Positions 29,624-39,410 of a stretch of DNA of 53,489 nucleotides are shown piece by piece. The stretch comes from Lachnospiraceae bacterium. Its GTDB lineage: Bacteria > Bacillota > Clostridia > Lachnospirales > Lachnospiraceae. Under the pieces are notes generated by a model, which had not been told where the DNA came from, ran no database searches, and saw only the letters and a list, made by a program, of their open reading frames with translations. The stretch covers positions 1 through 53,489 of the forward strand of contig JALFNQ010000036.1 in assembly GCA_022773965.1 (NCBI GenBank), written 5' to 3'. The first letter of the stretch is position 1; every line of letters begins with the position of its first letter. Made by a program: the position numbers and the translations under genes.

Positions 29624-30946
29624 TTATTTTTTACGTCTCGCTGCTAGAATATCTTTTTTCATGGTTTTGATAGACTGTGCCAGCGGACGTCTTGCCGGAC
29701 AGATAAAGCTGCAGCTGCCGCACTCGATACACTCCATACCATTCCACTTTTCAAATTCCTCACCAAGCTTTAAGTTTGCCTGTTTTGCAAGCCGTGAAGG
29801 AACTAACATCTCAGGACACGCCTCTACGCAACGTCCACAGTTGATGCATGCGCTGGGCTCCAGATGTGCGACATCATCGGAAGTCAGACAAAGCAAGGAT
29901 GAATTGGTCTTTGTGATGGGTACATTCAGATCAAACATGGAGAATCCCATCATCGGACCACCGGAGATCATCTTCTCAGCGCCGGACTCCTTGAGTCCAC
30001 CGGCTGCCTCTAACAACTCTGCGTAATTTGTTCCTACGCTCACATAGAAGTTGCGGGGATCCTTGACGGCGTCTCCTGTCACAGTGAAAATACGGTTTGT
30101 CACCGGTTTTCCTTCTTTAACTGCACGGTAAACGCAGACCAGCGTTTCCACATTGTCAACAATACAGCCGGCATCTGCCGGAAGCATCTTTGAATTGATC
30201 TCACGACCGGTCACAGCCTTGATCAGCTGACGCTCACCACCCTGCGGATACTTGGTCTGCAGCGGAACAACCTCGATCCGTGGCTCGTCCTTGCACAGAA
30301 ACTGCAGCTTCGCAATACAATCCGGCTTGTTGTTCTCCACACCAAGCACACCTTTTGCATTGTCAAACAACTGAAGTACGATCTTCATGCCACCTACCAG
30401 CAATTCCGGATTATCCAGCATTCTGCGATAATCTGATGTCAGGTACGGCTCACACTCCGCACAGTTTGCAATGATGTAATCAATCTTGTCGGGATCCTTG
30501 GGAGATAATTTTACATGGGTCGGGAAGCCCGCGCCACCCATACCTACAACTCCTGCCTTCTTTACTTTCTCAATGATCTCTTCCTTGGACAGTGTCGTAA
30601 CATCTGCAACAGCATCATACTCCACTTCCTCGTAATTTCCGTCATTTTCGATAACGATCGAATTGACCATGTCACCGGTAGCGACACGGTGCAGTGCAAT
30701 TGATTTGACTGTTCCGGAAACGGATGAAAAAATATTAGCCGAAACAAATCCGCCTGCCTCAGCGATCAGCTGGCCCTTTTTCACCGTATCACCTACTGCA
30801 ACAACCGGGTTCGCGGGGGCTCCAATGTGCTGAGAAACGGGGAACACCAGATCTCCTTTAGGCAAATATTCCTCAACAGGCTTGTCTTTGGATAATTCTT
30901 TGCCCTCGAAAGGATGAACTCCGCCTTTAAACGTTCGTAATCCCAT
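29624..30946 (-). CDS. rnfC: Rnf complex subunit C
   Basis: FKGGVHPFEGKELSKDKPVEEYLPKGDLVFPVSQHIGAPANPVVAVGDTVKKGQLI; CxxCGRCVEACP. Confidence 0.97.
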   Translation of the reverse strand: MGLRTFKGGVHPFEGKELSKDKPVEEYLPKGDLVFPVSQHIGAPANPVVAVGDTVKKGQLIAEAGGFVSANIFSSVSGTVKSIALHRVATGDMVNSIVIENDGNYEEVEYDAVADVTTLSKEEIIEKVKKAGVVGMGGAGFPTHVKLSPKDPDKIDYIIANCAECEPYLTSDYRRMLDNPELLVGGMKIVLQLFDNAKGVLGVENNKPDCIAKLQFLCKDEPRIEVVPLQTKYPQGGERQLIKAVTGREINSKMLPADAGCIVDNVETLVCVYRAVKEGKPVTNRIFTVTGDAVKDPRNFYVSVGTNYAELLEAAGGLKESGAEKMISGGPMMGFSMFDLNVPITKTNSSLLCLTSDDVAHLEPSACINCGRCVEACPEMLVPSRLAKQANLKLGEEFEKWNGMECIECGSCSFICPARRPLAQSIKTMKKDILAARRKK

Positions 30947-31017
30947 CAAATTGACCTCTCTTTCCTTATAAATATTCCTGTGGCGAAACAAATGTTTGTC
31001 TGCCGCATACTGTTATA

Positions 31018-31046
31018 ATTATAGCACAATGAGAAATTTTGTCATA
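31018..31046 (-). promoter_or_regulatory. Putative sigma-A promoter of the rnf operon
   Basis: Minus strand: tatgac, 17 bp spacer, TATAAT. Confidence 0.6.
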
Positions 31047-31137
31047 AAAAAATTTAAAAAAATGTGATTATTTTGTCTTTTTTGACAAACAAAAATTGTG
31101 TATACTTGATTCAGACCAAAATACAAAGGAGTTTTTT

Positions 31138-32166
31138 ATGCAAAGCTGGACAGATAAACGCCCGTTACACGCCATTCATCCGATCATTTCAACACTGCTG
31201 CAGCCGGGAGATCTCTTCCTTGACATTGAGACCACCGGACTCTCACGCGCCCGTCATCAGATCTATCTGATCGGTATGGCCTCCGTAGTTGACAATAATC
31301 ATATTTATGTAAATCAATTATTTTCAGACAACCCGCAAGATGAAGAAGCTTTGCTCACTTGTTTTGCTGATGCGCTGCAAACATTGGAGGTAAAACGTAT
31401 CATCACCTTCAACGGCAACAGCTTTGATCTGCCGTTTTTGCTGGAACGCGCCGCGCTGCACGCCATCTCACTGTCGTTTGAGGCATTTGAGCTGTTTGAC
31501 ATTTATAAAGAGGTAAGCAGGCGCAAAAACATGCTCCAGCTACAAAATTACCGCCAGAAGACCGTAGAACAGTTTCTTGGCATCTGCCGCGAGGACAAAT
31601 ACTCCGGTGGCGAACTGATCAAGGTATACGAAAACTATGTCCGCTGTCCGAACGCAGAGGCAGCACATTTATTACAGCTTCACAACTATGAGGATGTACT
31701 GGGCATGATCGACCTGCTGGCAGTCTTTGCCTACGACGAATTTTTCTCCTCTCCTGCTCATGTCGTTTCCGCTTCCGTGGAAAATTATACCGATATAGAC
31801 GGCAATCCTGCCGAAGAACTGATTGCAGTGCTCACACCCCCCTGCGAGCTGCCTGGCTGCCTTTCCTGCACACAACCGGTCAGCGGCGCATATCTGCATG
31901 CCGCAGGAAAACATGTACGACTGCGTGTCCCTCTCTTTCAAGGTATGGCACGACTATACTATTTAGACTATAAAAATTATTATTATCTGCCCGCCGAGGA
32001 TATGGCGATCCACAAATCTGTTGCCACCTGCGTTGACAAGGCATACAGAGAAAAAGCGACCCCCGAAAACTGTTATTCGAAGGTCGCTGTCGATGATGCA
32101 TTTTTACATTCTGACCGGCTGGCAGAATACATCACACACGTGCTGCGGGGATTTTCTGAATCATAA
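31138..32166 (+). CDS. Ribonuclease H-like exonuclease domain protein (YprB-like)
   Basis: GDLFLDIETTGLSRARHQIYLIGM; ITFNGNSFDLPFLLERA; NYEDVLGMIDLL. Confidence 0.9.
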   Translation: MQSWTDKRPLHAIHPIISTLLQPGDLFLDIETTGLSRARHQIYLIGMASVVDNNHIYVNQLFSDNPQDEEALLTCFADALQTLEVKRIITFNGNSFDLPFLLERAALHAISLSFEAFELFDIYKEVSRRKNMLQLQNYRQKTVEQFLGICREDKYSGGELIKVYENYVRCPNAEAAHLLQLHNYEDVLGMIDLLAVFAYDEFFSSPAHVVSASVENYTDIDGNPAEELIAVLTPPCELPGCLSCTQPVSGAYLHAAGKHVRLRVPLFQGMARLYYLDYKNYYYLPAEDMAIHKSVATCVDKAYREKATPENCYSKVAVDDAFLHSDRLAEYITHVLRGFSES

Positions 32167-32191
32167 AAGTGCACATTCAATCTTTCATGAT

Positions 32192-32968
32192 TTACTCCTT
32201 CTCAAAGAAGAACGACTTATTTCTCACAAATCCCAGATCCTTATAGTTCATGATCTGCTCTGTACTGCCGATAAAAAGCATTCCTCCCTTGACAAGCGAT
32301 TGATTGAACTTCGCGTAGATCTCATCCTTCGCCTCGTCCGTAAAATAGATGACCACATTGCGGCAAACGATCAGATGGCAACCGGTCGGATACGGATCGC
32401 GGAGCAGATTATGCTCGCGAAAATCCACACGCTGCTTGATCTCCTCTGCGATCTGATAAGAATTGCCGATCTTTGTAAAATATTTCTTTTTCAGATCATC
32501 CGGTACAGAAGCAATACTCTTTTCATTATAAAGACCAACCTTAGCCGCCTCCAATACCTGCTTGTCGATATCCGTTGCAATGATCTTTATATCAGACATC
32601 GGCAAATGACGGCTGAGAGCCATCACAAGTGAATACGGTTCATCTCCGGTAGAGCAGGCAGCACTCCAGATCGTAAGTCTTTTGCCATATTTTTCGATCA
32701 GCTTTGGAAATACTTCCTGATCCAGGATCTTCCACTGATCCGGATTACGATAAAACTCAGAGACATTGATCGTAAGGAAATTAACAAACTGTTCAAACTT
32801 CTCCTTATCCTTTTTGATCAGATCGACATATTTGTCATAGCTATCCACCTTATTTTTTCCGATGAGCGTGTCGATTCTCCGGCGCATCTGTTTTTCTTTA
32901 TATGCATTCAAATCAATTTTAGTTAATGCATAAATATCCTTTTTAAATTGCTCGTAATTATCTAACAT
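32192..32968 (-). CDS. cheR: CheR-type protein-glutamate O-methyltransferase
   Basis: FLTINVSEFYRNPDQW; IWSAACSTGDEPYSLVMAL; DLIVCRNV-like HLIVCRNVVIYF; FIGSTEQI. Confidence 0.95.
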   Translation of the reverse strand: MLDNYEQFKKDIYALTKIDLNAYKEKQMRRRIDTLIGKNKVDSYDKYVDLIKKDKEKFEQFVNFLTINVSEFYRNPDQWKILDQEVFPKLIEKYGKRLTIWSAACSTGDEPYSLVMALSRHLPMSDIKIIATDIDKQVLEAAKVGLYNEKSIASVPDDLKKKYFTKIGNSYQIAEEIKQRVDFREHNLLRDPYPTGCHLIVCRNVVIYFTDEAKDEIYAKFNQSLVKGGMLFIGSTEQIMNYKDLGFVRNKSFFFEKE

Positions 32969-33047
32969 ATATGTCTTTTCCTTTAATGATATGAATAATA
33001 AAGCTTACTCCTGCCACGCCGTAAAACAAAAACGCCATCAGATCCAT
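32958..33047 (-). CDS. Putative 29-aa membrane microprotein/leader upstream of cheR
   Basis: MDLMAFLFYGVAGVSFIIHIIKGKDIYVR; the stop overlaps the cheR start region; absent from the ORF track because of length. Confidence 0.4.
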   Translation of the reverse strand: MDLMAFLFYGVAGVSFIIHIIKGKDIYVR

Positions 33048-33065
33048 CACGTGACCGGAAGTTAT

Positions 33066-33100
33066 CGAAAAAAATCCCTGCGGAATCTTCCGCAGGGATT
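33066..33100 (-). terminator. Terminator after rpsA
   Basis: aatccctgcgga/tccgcagggatt perfect 12-bp stem followed by a minus-strand T7 run. Confidence 0.92.
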
Positions 33101-33111
33101 TCATTCAGATC

Positions 33112-34218
33112 CTACTCAGCATCCTCTGCAGGTGCCTCTGTGGTAGCTTCTGCAGCATCCTCCTCGGGTGCAAGCAGTGCTTTCATACTCAAGCTGATCT
33201 TCTTGTCAGCCTCATTGAAATCAACAACCTTTGCCTCGATCTCCTGTCCGATCTTTAATACATCAGACGGCTTCTCGATGTGCTCTTTTGCAATCTGAGA
33301 TACATGAAGTAATGCATCAATACCAGGAGTCAGTTCAACAAATGCTCCGAAATCAGTCATGCGTGCAACAGTTCCCTTCAGGACTGTGCCAACTGCAAAC
33401 TTCTCCTCTGCATTGTTCCAGGGATTCTCTTCCGGGAATTTCATGGAAAGTGCAATCTTTGTATCATTAATATCCTTGATGAATACCTTTACAGTATCGC
33501 CAACGTTAAATACCTTCTTGGGATTCTCGATTCTGCCCCAGCTCATCTCTGAGATGTGAAGCAGACCATCAACTCCGCCTAAATCAATAAATGCACCAAA
33601 ATCGGTCACATTCTTAACTGTGCCTTCGATGACATCGCCAACCTTGATCTTTGCGAACAGCTCTTTCTGCATCTCTGCCTTCTTTGCTGCTACTAACTGC
33701 TTTCTGTCACCGATGATGCGGCGTCTGCGAGGATTGAACTCAGTGATCACAAACTCGATGTCCTGTCCCTCATACTTAGAAAGATCCTTCTCATAAGTGT
33801 CGCTTACAAGGCTTGCAGGAATGAATACTCTTGCCTCGTCAACGATCACGCTTAAGCCGCCGGTAAGAACCTGGGCAACCTTTGCAGTGAGAACTTCTCC
33901 GTTCTCGAATGCTTCCTCAAGACGCTTGCTGCCTTTCTCTGCAGCAAGGCTCTTGTAAGAAAGAAGAACCTGTCCCTCTCCATCGTTTACTCTCTTTACC
34001 TTTGCTTCCATCTTGTCTCCAACAGAAACTAATGTGGTAAGGTCTACATTGGGCTCGTTGGTATACTCGCTGCGGCTGATGATTCCATCTGACTTATATC
34101 CGATGTTTAAGACAATCTCGTCCGGCTTTACATCGATGACCGTACCCTCCACAATTTCATTCTGTCGGATTGTCTTTAAAGACTCTTCCAGCATTTGTTC
34201 AAAGCTCATTTCTGACAT
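33112..34218 (-). CDS. rpsA: S1 RNA-binding domain protein / ribosomal protein S1
   Basis: Repeated S1 domains (VIEGTVKNVTDFGAFIDLGGVDGLLHISEMSWGR); gaggagg RBS before ATG 34218. Confidence 0.93.
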   Translation of the reverse strand: MSEMSFEQMLEESLKTIRQNEIVEGTVIDVKPDEIVLNIGYKSDGIISRSEYTNEPNVDLTTLVSVGDKMEAKVKRVNDGEGQVLLSYKSLAAEKGSKRLEEAFENGEVLTAKVAQVLTGGLSVIVDEARVFIPASLVSDTYEKDLSKYEGQDIEFVITEFNPRRRRIIGDRKQLVAAKKAEMQKELFAKIKVGDVIEGTVKNVTDFGAFIDLGGVDGLLHISEMSWGRIENPKKVFNVGDTVKVFIKDINDTKIALSMKFPEENPWNNAEEKFAVGTVLKGTVARMTDFGAFVELTPGIDALLHVSQIAKEHIEKPSDVLKIGQEIEAKVVDFNEADKKISLSMKALLAPEEDAAEATTEAPAEDAE

Positions 34219-35056
34219 ACTTTTGAACCTCCTCAATAATATTATTTGGGGTGGATGCCCCTGCAGTAATACCTACGTCGTCAAGTCCACGAAGTTCTGT
34301 CAAATCCAAATCTTCCAGTGTCTGTATATAGTAAGTATTTTCACATTCATCCTTACATATCTCAAATAGCTTCTGCGTATTGGAGCTGTGACTGCCTCCC
34401 ACAACGATCATTGCCTGGGATTTCTTTGCCAGTGACCGTGCTTCTGTCTGGCGCTCATCTGTCGCGTTACAGATAGTATTTAAAATACATATACTAATAT
34501 AATAACCTTTATTCTCAATAATTTCAACTAAATTCTTAAATTTATTGTTGTTATATGTCGTTTGGGACACGATGCAGATGCTTTTTTTCTCCGGAAGCGT
34601 AAAATTCTCGGCATCCTGAACCGTCTCGATCACAGTTGTCTCCTCCGGATCACACCAGCCACGGATGCCTTCCACCTCCGGATGTGTTGGATTTCCAATA
34701 ATAATGATGTGCTCTCCTGCCGCAGAATGCTCTGCCACGATGCGATGAATCTTTTTTACAAAGGGGCAGGTCGCATCAAGCACCTCAAATCCGGCCTCTT
34801 CAATCTGATCCTGAACTGCCCGTCCCACGCCGTGTGAACGAATGATCACTCTGCCCTTCTCCAGCTCCGGCAGCTGATCAATCGACTCGATGACACGAAC
34901 CCCTCGCTTTTCCAGATCCTTTACAACCTCTTCATTATGGATGATCGGTCCATAGGTGTAGAGTGGACCTTCTTTTGATGTCTGCTCATAAACGAGTTCT
35001 ACCGCCCGCTTGACACCAAAACAGAATCCGGCACTTTTCGCCACTGTCACATTCAT
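34199..35056 (-). CDS. ispH: 4-hydroxy-3-methylbut-2-enyl diphosphate reductase
   Basis: MNVTVAKSAGFCFGVKRAVELVY; IRSHGVG; DATCPFVKKIH; GITAGASTPNNII. Confidence 0.98.
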   Translation of the reverse strand: MNVTVAKSAGFCFGVKRAVELVYEQTSKEGPLYTYGPIIHNEEVVKDLEKRGVRVIESIDQLPELEKGRVIIRSHGVGRAVQDQIEEAGFEVLDATCPFVKKIHRIVAEHSAAGEHIIIIGNPTHPEVEGIRGWCDPEETTVIETVQDAENFTLPEKKSICIVSQTTYNNNKFKNLVEIIENKGYYISICILNTICNATDERQTEARSLAKKSQAMIVVGGSHSSNTQKLFEICKDECENTYYIQTLEDLDLTELRGLDDVGITAGASTPNNIIEEVQKYVRNEL

Positions 35057-35057
35057 G

Positions 35058-35726
35058 CTAACCTCTCTTTTCCGCAGCAATCCCGCGGATCGCAGCTACA
35101 ACCTCATCTATGTTCATCTCGGAAGAATCCACAAGAACGGCATCCTCGGCCTGACGAAGCGGTGACATCTCACGGTGCATATCTCTGTAATCGCGCTCTT
35201 CTATATCTGCAGCGATTTTTTCCAGATCTGCCGGTTCACCCTTTTCGAGCAGCTCCTTATAGCGGCGTTTTGCCCGTGTCTCCACACTGGCTGTCAGGTA
35301 GATCTTTACCTGTGCCTGAGGAAGCACGCAGGTTCCGATGTCTCTTCCATCCATGATCACATCCGTTGTCTGTGCCAGCTTTTGCTGCAATGCGACAAGC
35401 TTTGTCCGAACCGCCGGATAAACGCTCGTTGCAGATGCCATATTCCCCACCTGTTCCGTGCGCAGGCTTGCGGTGACGTTCTCCCCATTTAAAAGCACCT
35501 GCTGTGCGCCATTCTCATAGCGGATCGTCACGTCTGCATCATCAGCAGCTGCTATGATTGCAGCCTCATCATCCTTATCAATTCCCTGCTGTAAAAAGTA
35601 ATACGCCATTGCACGATACATAGCACCGGTGTCTACATATACATAGCCTAGTTCCTTTGCCAATGTTTTTGCGATCGTACTCTTTCCTGCCCCGGCAGGT
35701 CCGTCAATTGCGATATTAAATGCCAT
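35058..35726 (-). CDS. cmk: Cytidylate kinase
   Basis: MAFNIAIDGPAGAGKSTIAKTLAKELGYVYVDTGAMYRA; DGRDIGTCVLP. Confidence 0.98.
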   Translation of the reverse strand: MAFNIAIDGPAGAGKSTIAKTLAKELGYVYVDTGAMYRAMAYYFLQQGIDKDDEAAIIAAADDADVTIRYENGAQQVLLNGENVTASLRTEQVGNMASATSVYPAVRTKLVALQQKLAQTTDVIMDGRDIGTCVLPQAQVKIYLTASVETRAKRRYKELLEKGEPADLEKIAADIEERDYRDMHREMSPLRQAEDAVLVDSSEMNIDEVVAAIRGIAAEKRG

Positions 35727-35772
35727 TTTTCTATTCTCCTGTCATCCTTTATGTTCATCCGTATCTATTTCA

Positions 35773-37053
35773 TTATTTCTGTGTGAAACTACAATAGTTC
35801 TCTGCTGCGCTGAGTCCTGCCAGATATCCGGTCGACCATGCAATCTGTAAATTAAAGCCACCTGTAAATGCATCCAGATCCAGCACTTCACCGGCAAAAT
35901 ACAGCTTGGGTACAAGCTTTGATTCCATGGTAGAGGGATTGACCTCCTTTAACAGAATGCCGCCTCTCGTAATGATCGCTTCATTGAATCCCCGCAGTCC
36001 TGTCAATGTAACAGAAAATGCCTTCAGACAGCCAAGCAGCGCATTTCGCTCTTCACGTGTGATTTCATTGACCTTTTTTTCTTCCGGAATACCACTGCGT
36101 TCTATCAATATCGGAAGCAGCTTTGCCGGTGCAAGACCTGACAATGAATTCTTAAACTGCTTGTTTTGATTTGCTTCAAAATCCTTCAAAATCCGCTTAT
36201 CCAGCTGTTCGATCGTCAGTGCCGGTTTCCAGTCGATCAACAGTGTCAGGTGTTTCTTTGTGATATCATCATTGACCACTGCACTGGCCGAAAGCATGAG
36301 TGGCCCACTCACTCCGAAATGCGTAAAAAGCATCTCTCCAAAATCTTCAAACAGCACCTTTTTCGGACGCTCCGGATCAATAATGCGCACATGAACATTT
36401 CTAGGAGCCAGCCCCTGCATGCGGATCACATCCTCATCTGTTGTTGTAAACGGAACCAGAGATGGGCGGAGCTCACTCACATGATGTCCGAGAGACTGTG
36501 CCAGCGTGTAACCATCTCCACTGGATCCGGTGGTCGGGTAAGATTTTCCGCCGGTTGCGATCAGCACGCGGATGGTATCATAATGTCTCCCATTCTCTAG
36601 ATCTACACCGCTGATCTCACCGTCCTTTGTCAGTATCTGCTGTACTCTTGCATAATATTCTACGCGAATCCCCAGCTGATCCATCATCCGCTTTAACGCA
36701 CCGATCACATCAGAAGCATGGTCTGACGCAGGGAATACACGATTTCCCCGTTCCACTTTTGTCCGCATACCTGCGTGCTCAAAAAATTCAATCACCTGTT
36801 CATTACTGAAGGTATAAAACGCACTATATAAAAACTTTGCCTGCCGGGGAACATTTTGGAACAGTTCATCCATCTCGCAGGCATTTGTCAGATTACATCG
36901 TCCTTTTCCGGTAATATAGATTTTTTTGCCCGGCTTTTCGTTGCGCTCCAGCACGAGTATTTTCTCACCCGGTATTCCATTTTGTGCTGCCGAGATTGCT
37001 GCCATCATTCCGGCAGCTCCGGCACCAATTACAATCAGTTCAAACTCACGCAT
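35773..37053 (-). CDS. NAD(P)/FAD-dependent oxidoreductase, HI0933/BaiN-like family
   Basis: ELIVIGAGAAGMMAAISAA; KKIYITGKGRCNLTNA; GGYNLQ-like GGFNLQIAWSTGYLAG. Confidence 0.93.
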   Translation of the reverse strand: MREFELIVIGAGAAGMMAAISAAQNGIPGEKILVLERNEKPGKKIYITGKGRCNLTNACEMDELFQNVPRQAKFLYSAFYTFSNEQVIEFFEHAGMRTKVERGNRVFPASDHASDVIGALKRMMDQLGIRVEYYARVQQILTKDGEISGVDLENGRHYDTIRVLIATGGKSYPTTGSSGDGYTLAQSLGHHVSELRPSLVPFTTTDEDVIRMQGLAPRNVHVRIIDPERPKKVLFEDFGEMLFTHFGVSGPLMLSASAVVNDDITKKHLTLLIDWKPALTIEQLDKRILKDFEANQNKQFKNSLSGLAPAKLLPILIERSGIPEEKKVNEITREERNALLGCLKAFSVTLTGLRGFNEAIITRGGILLKEVNPSTMESKLVPKLYFAGEVLDLDAFTGGFNLQIAWSTGYLAGLSAAENYCSFTQK

Positions 37054-37972
37054 CCTCGTCTCCCAACTTTGCGTAACGCATTTTCATAGAATCATCAATA
37101 TAATTGATCTCATCACTCTCATAAACCTGATACTCATCCCAGATATTTTCCAATTCCTCCAGCGTCTTTACGACCTCCACTCTTTTTTTCATACACAGGG
37201 CAACGATCAAAGCGTTGATGACACTGAGCGGAGCCACAAGTGAATCCACAATGGACGCCATGTCACTGCTGGCGATCAGATTGCAGGAGGAATACAAATT
37301 CATCGGTGAATGAACACTATCTGTCAGTGTGATCACTTTTGCATTTCGATTATTCGCAAACTCCATTGCCTTTAGTGTCCGCATGGAATATCGTGGAAAA
37401 CTGATACCAATGATCACATCCTCATCACTGATACGCACCATCTGCTCAAACAATTCGCTGGAATTGTTTGTATTCAGCTGTACGACATGATCAAACATAA
37501 GATTCAGGTAAAATGCCAGAAAGCTGGCAAGCGGCGCGCAGCTTCGGATTCCCACGATATAAATCGTTTTTGCTTTCAGAATCGTATCCACTGCCATCTC
37601 AAATGCATTCTGGTCAATATTTTCCAGAGTATATTTTATCTTCTCTGCATCTGTCTGAAGAACCGTCTCCAAAATCTGTGACTGTGAAATTCTTCCATAG
37701 GTAACCTCCATCCGTTGGATGGAATTCAACTTGTTGCGCACCATCTCTTCAAGTGCTTTTTGAAATTCCGGATAGCCCTTATACCCGAGATGTGAGGCAA
37801 AACGCACCACCGTAGATTCACTGACACCCACAACCTCTCCCAGCTTTGCGGCTGTTAGAAATACTGCTTTATCATAATTATCTGTAATATAGGTAGCAAG
37901 GAGCTTTTGCCCCTTGCTCATGCTGCTGTACGCCTGATTGATACGGTTCGTCAGCTCGTTTGTGTTACTCAT
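37046..37972 (-). CDS. MurR/RpiR family transcriptional regulator (HTH + SIS)
   Basis: LGEVVGVSESTVVRFASHLGYKGYPEFQKAL; SIS domain IYIVGIRSCAPLASFLAFYL. Confidence 0.93.
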   Translation of the reverse strand: MSNTNELTNRINQAYSSMSKGQKLLATYITDNYDKAVFLTAAKLGEVVGVSESTVVRFASHLGYKGYPEFQKALEEMVRNKLNSIQRMEVTYGRISQSQILETVLQTDAEKIKYTLENIDQNAFEMAVDTILKAKTIYIVGIRSCAPLASFLAFYLNLMFDHVVQLNTNNSSELFEQMVRISDEDVIIGISFPRYSMRTLKAMEFANNRNAKVITLTDSVHSPMNLYSSCNLIASSDMASIVDSLVAPLSVINALIVALCMKKRVEVVKTLEELENIWDEYQVYESDEINYIDDSMKMRYAKLGDEDA

Positions 37973-39410
37973 CCAAAACAACCTCCGCCTGAGTCTCATC
38001 TGAAACCGTCAGAGTTCTCTCTTTTTTTGTTGTCTTTACTGCCTTTCCGGCATTCGGATTAGAAATCTTATAAACCAGCACATATGTACCTGGCTCGCTG
38101 AAGGTATAACTCTGACTTTCCAGAATTGTTACGCTTTCACCAGAAGGAGATGTGATCGTAATCTCTACCAGATCTGTGATATCTTTACCGCTGGCTAGCG
38201 TTGCTGTCACATCCTCCATGAGGGCATCCCAATAGAGCTCCTCATCTATTTTCGTCAAACTGATCTCTGACCATTCATCTTCACAGGTAAGAACCGGTGC
38301 TTTTGTATCAGTTACTTTGATCGTCTGCTTCTTTATCGTCTTTTTACCGTTATTCGGATTCTTCACAACATACTTTACACGATAGGTTCCGATTTCCTTA
38401 AAGGTATATTTTGCATCTGTGCATTTTTCATAACTATCACTGCCCGGAGCCTTTATGTACACCGCGATCTTACTTGTCAGATTTACTCCGGCAGCATCCT
38501 TTGCCTTCAGACCAACAAGCATGTCACGCGTATTTCCACATTCTTTTGTAAGCTCTTCTTTTACTCCGGTAAGGGTTGCCGCTTTGTTGTCCACGACCTT
38601 ATAGGTTATCTTTTTCGTTGCAGTACGTCCAAAGGAATCTATGACTGAATATGTCACCGGATAGCTTCCGACCTTCTTCGTATTGACTGTTCCAGTCATT
38701 TTTACCCAGTCAGTAACATCAAAACCACCGGAATCCTTACAGGTCATGTTTCCATCACCAAACTTTGAGCCATAAGCAAGCGTCTTTTTTGAGACAGAGA
38801 TCACCGGTTTTGTCGATCTTGTTTTGTATGGATTATCCGCTGCCGGATCTGTCGGATCCCAGCCTCTGGATCCGGTGACCTTGATCGTCTGAGGCTTTCC
38901 AAGGGGATCATCCTTTTCGGAACCGTTGAAAATGATCACCTTTGTTCCTACCGGACAATTATCATAAATCCACTTGCTTGCCGCCACAGTCAGTCTGCAG
39001 CAGCCATGAGAAGCCGTTGTTCCCAGCCTGTTATATTGCGTATAGGACTGACTATTCGTCGTCTGCTGATAATACCAGACAGAATGAAACAGGATCGATC
39101 CTGTAATACGAGTACAGTACTGACCGTAGCTGGGGCCGTCCAGCGTCCACCAACGGTACTTCGCCAGCGTATTGAAGGTTCCGGTCGGTGTCGCATAGCC
39201 GGTCGAACACGTAAATGCTGTATAAGGGGTTCCGTCCTGCTTATAAATGGTCACTACATTCGTTCCTTTATTAATTTTTATGTAGTAATTACCTGTAGCC
39301 GCCTGTACAGGTTCCGCGCTCCAGACATTCCCAAACAAAATTGATGCGGTCAAAAGCAGTGCCAGAAGCAGGGCACGTCTCTTGCTGTTCTTGTATCGTC
39401 TCATAAACAT
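37965..39410 (-). CDS. L,D-transpeptidase (YkuD) with C-terminal Ig-like repeats
   Basis: Signal peptide; FTCSTGYATPTGTF; HSVWYY; ASHGCCRLTVAASKWIY; three PKYTFKEIGTYRVKYVV-type repeats. Confidence 0.93.
   Translation of the reverse strand: MFMRRYKNSKRRALLLALLLTASILFGNVWSAEPVQAATGNYYIKINKGTNVVTIYKQDGTPYTAFTCSTGYATPTGTFNTLAKYRWWTLDGPSYGQYCTRITGSILFHSVWYYQQTTNSQSYTQYNRLGTTASHGCCRLTVAASKWIYDNCPVGTKVIIFNGSEKDDPLGKPQTIKVTGSRGWDPTDPAADNPYKTRSTKPVISVSKKTLAYGSKFGDGNMTCKDSGGFDVTDWVKMTGTVNTKKVGSYPVTYSVIDSFGRTATKKITYKVVDNKAATLTGVKEELTKECGNTRDMLVGLKAKDAAGVNLTSKIAVYIKAPGSDSYEKCTDAKYTFKEIGTYRVKYVVKNPNNGKKTIKKQTIKVTDTKAPVLTCEDEWSEISLTKIDEELYWDALMEDVTATLASGKDITDLVEITITSPSGESVTILESQSYTFSEPGTYVLVYKISNPNAGKAVKTTKKERTLTVSDETQAEVVLDE

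Noticed and set aside
31082-31106. Promoter TTGACA...TATACT for yprB
   Set aside because: The spacer is only 13 bp, too short for a standard sigma-A promoter.
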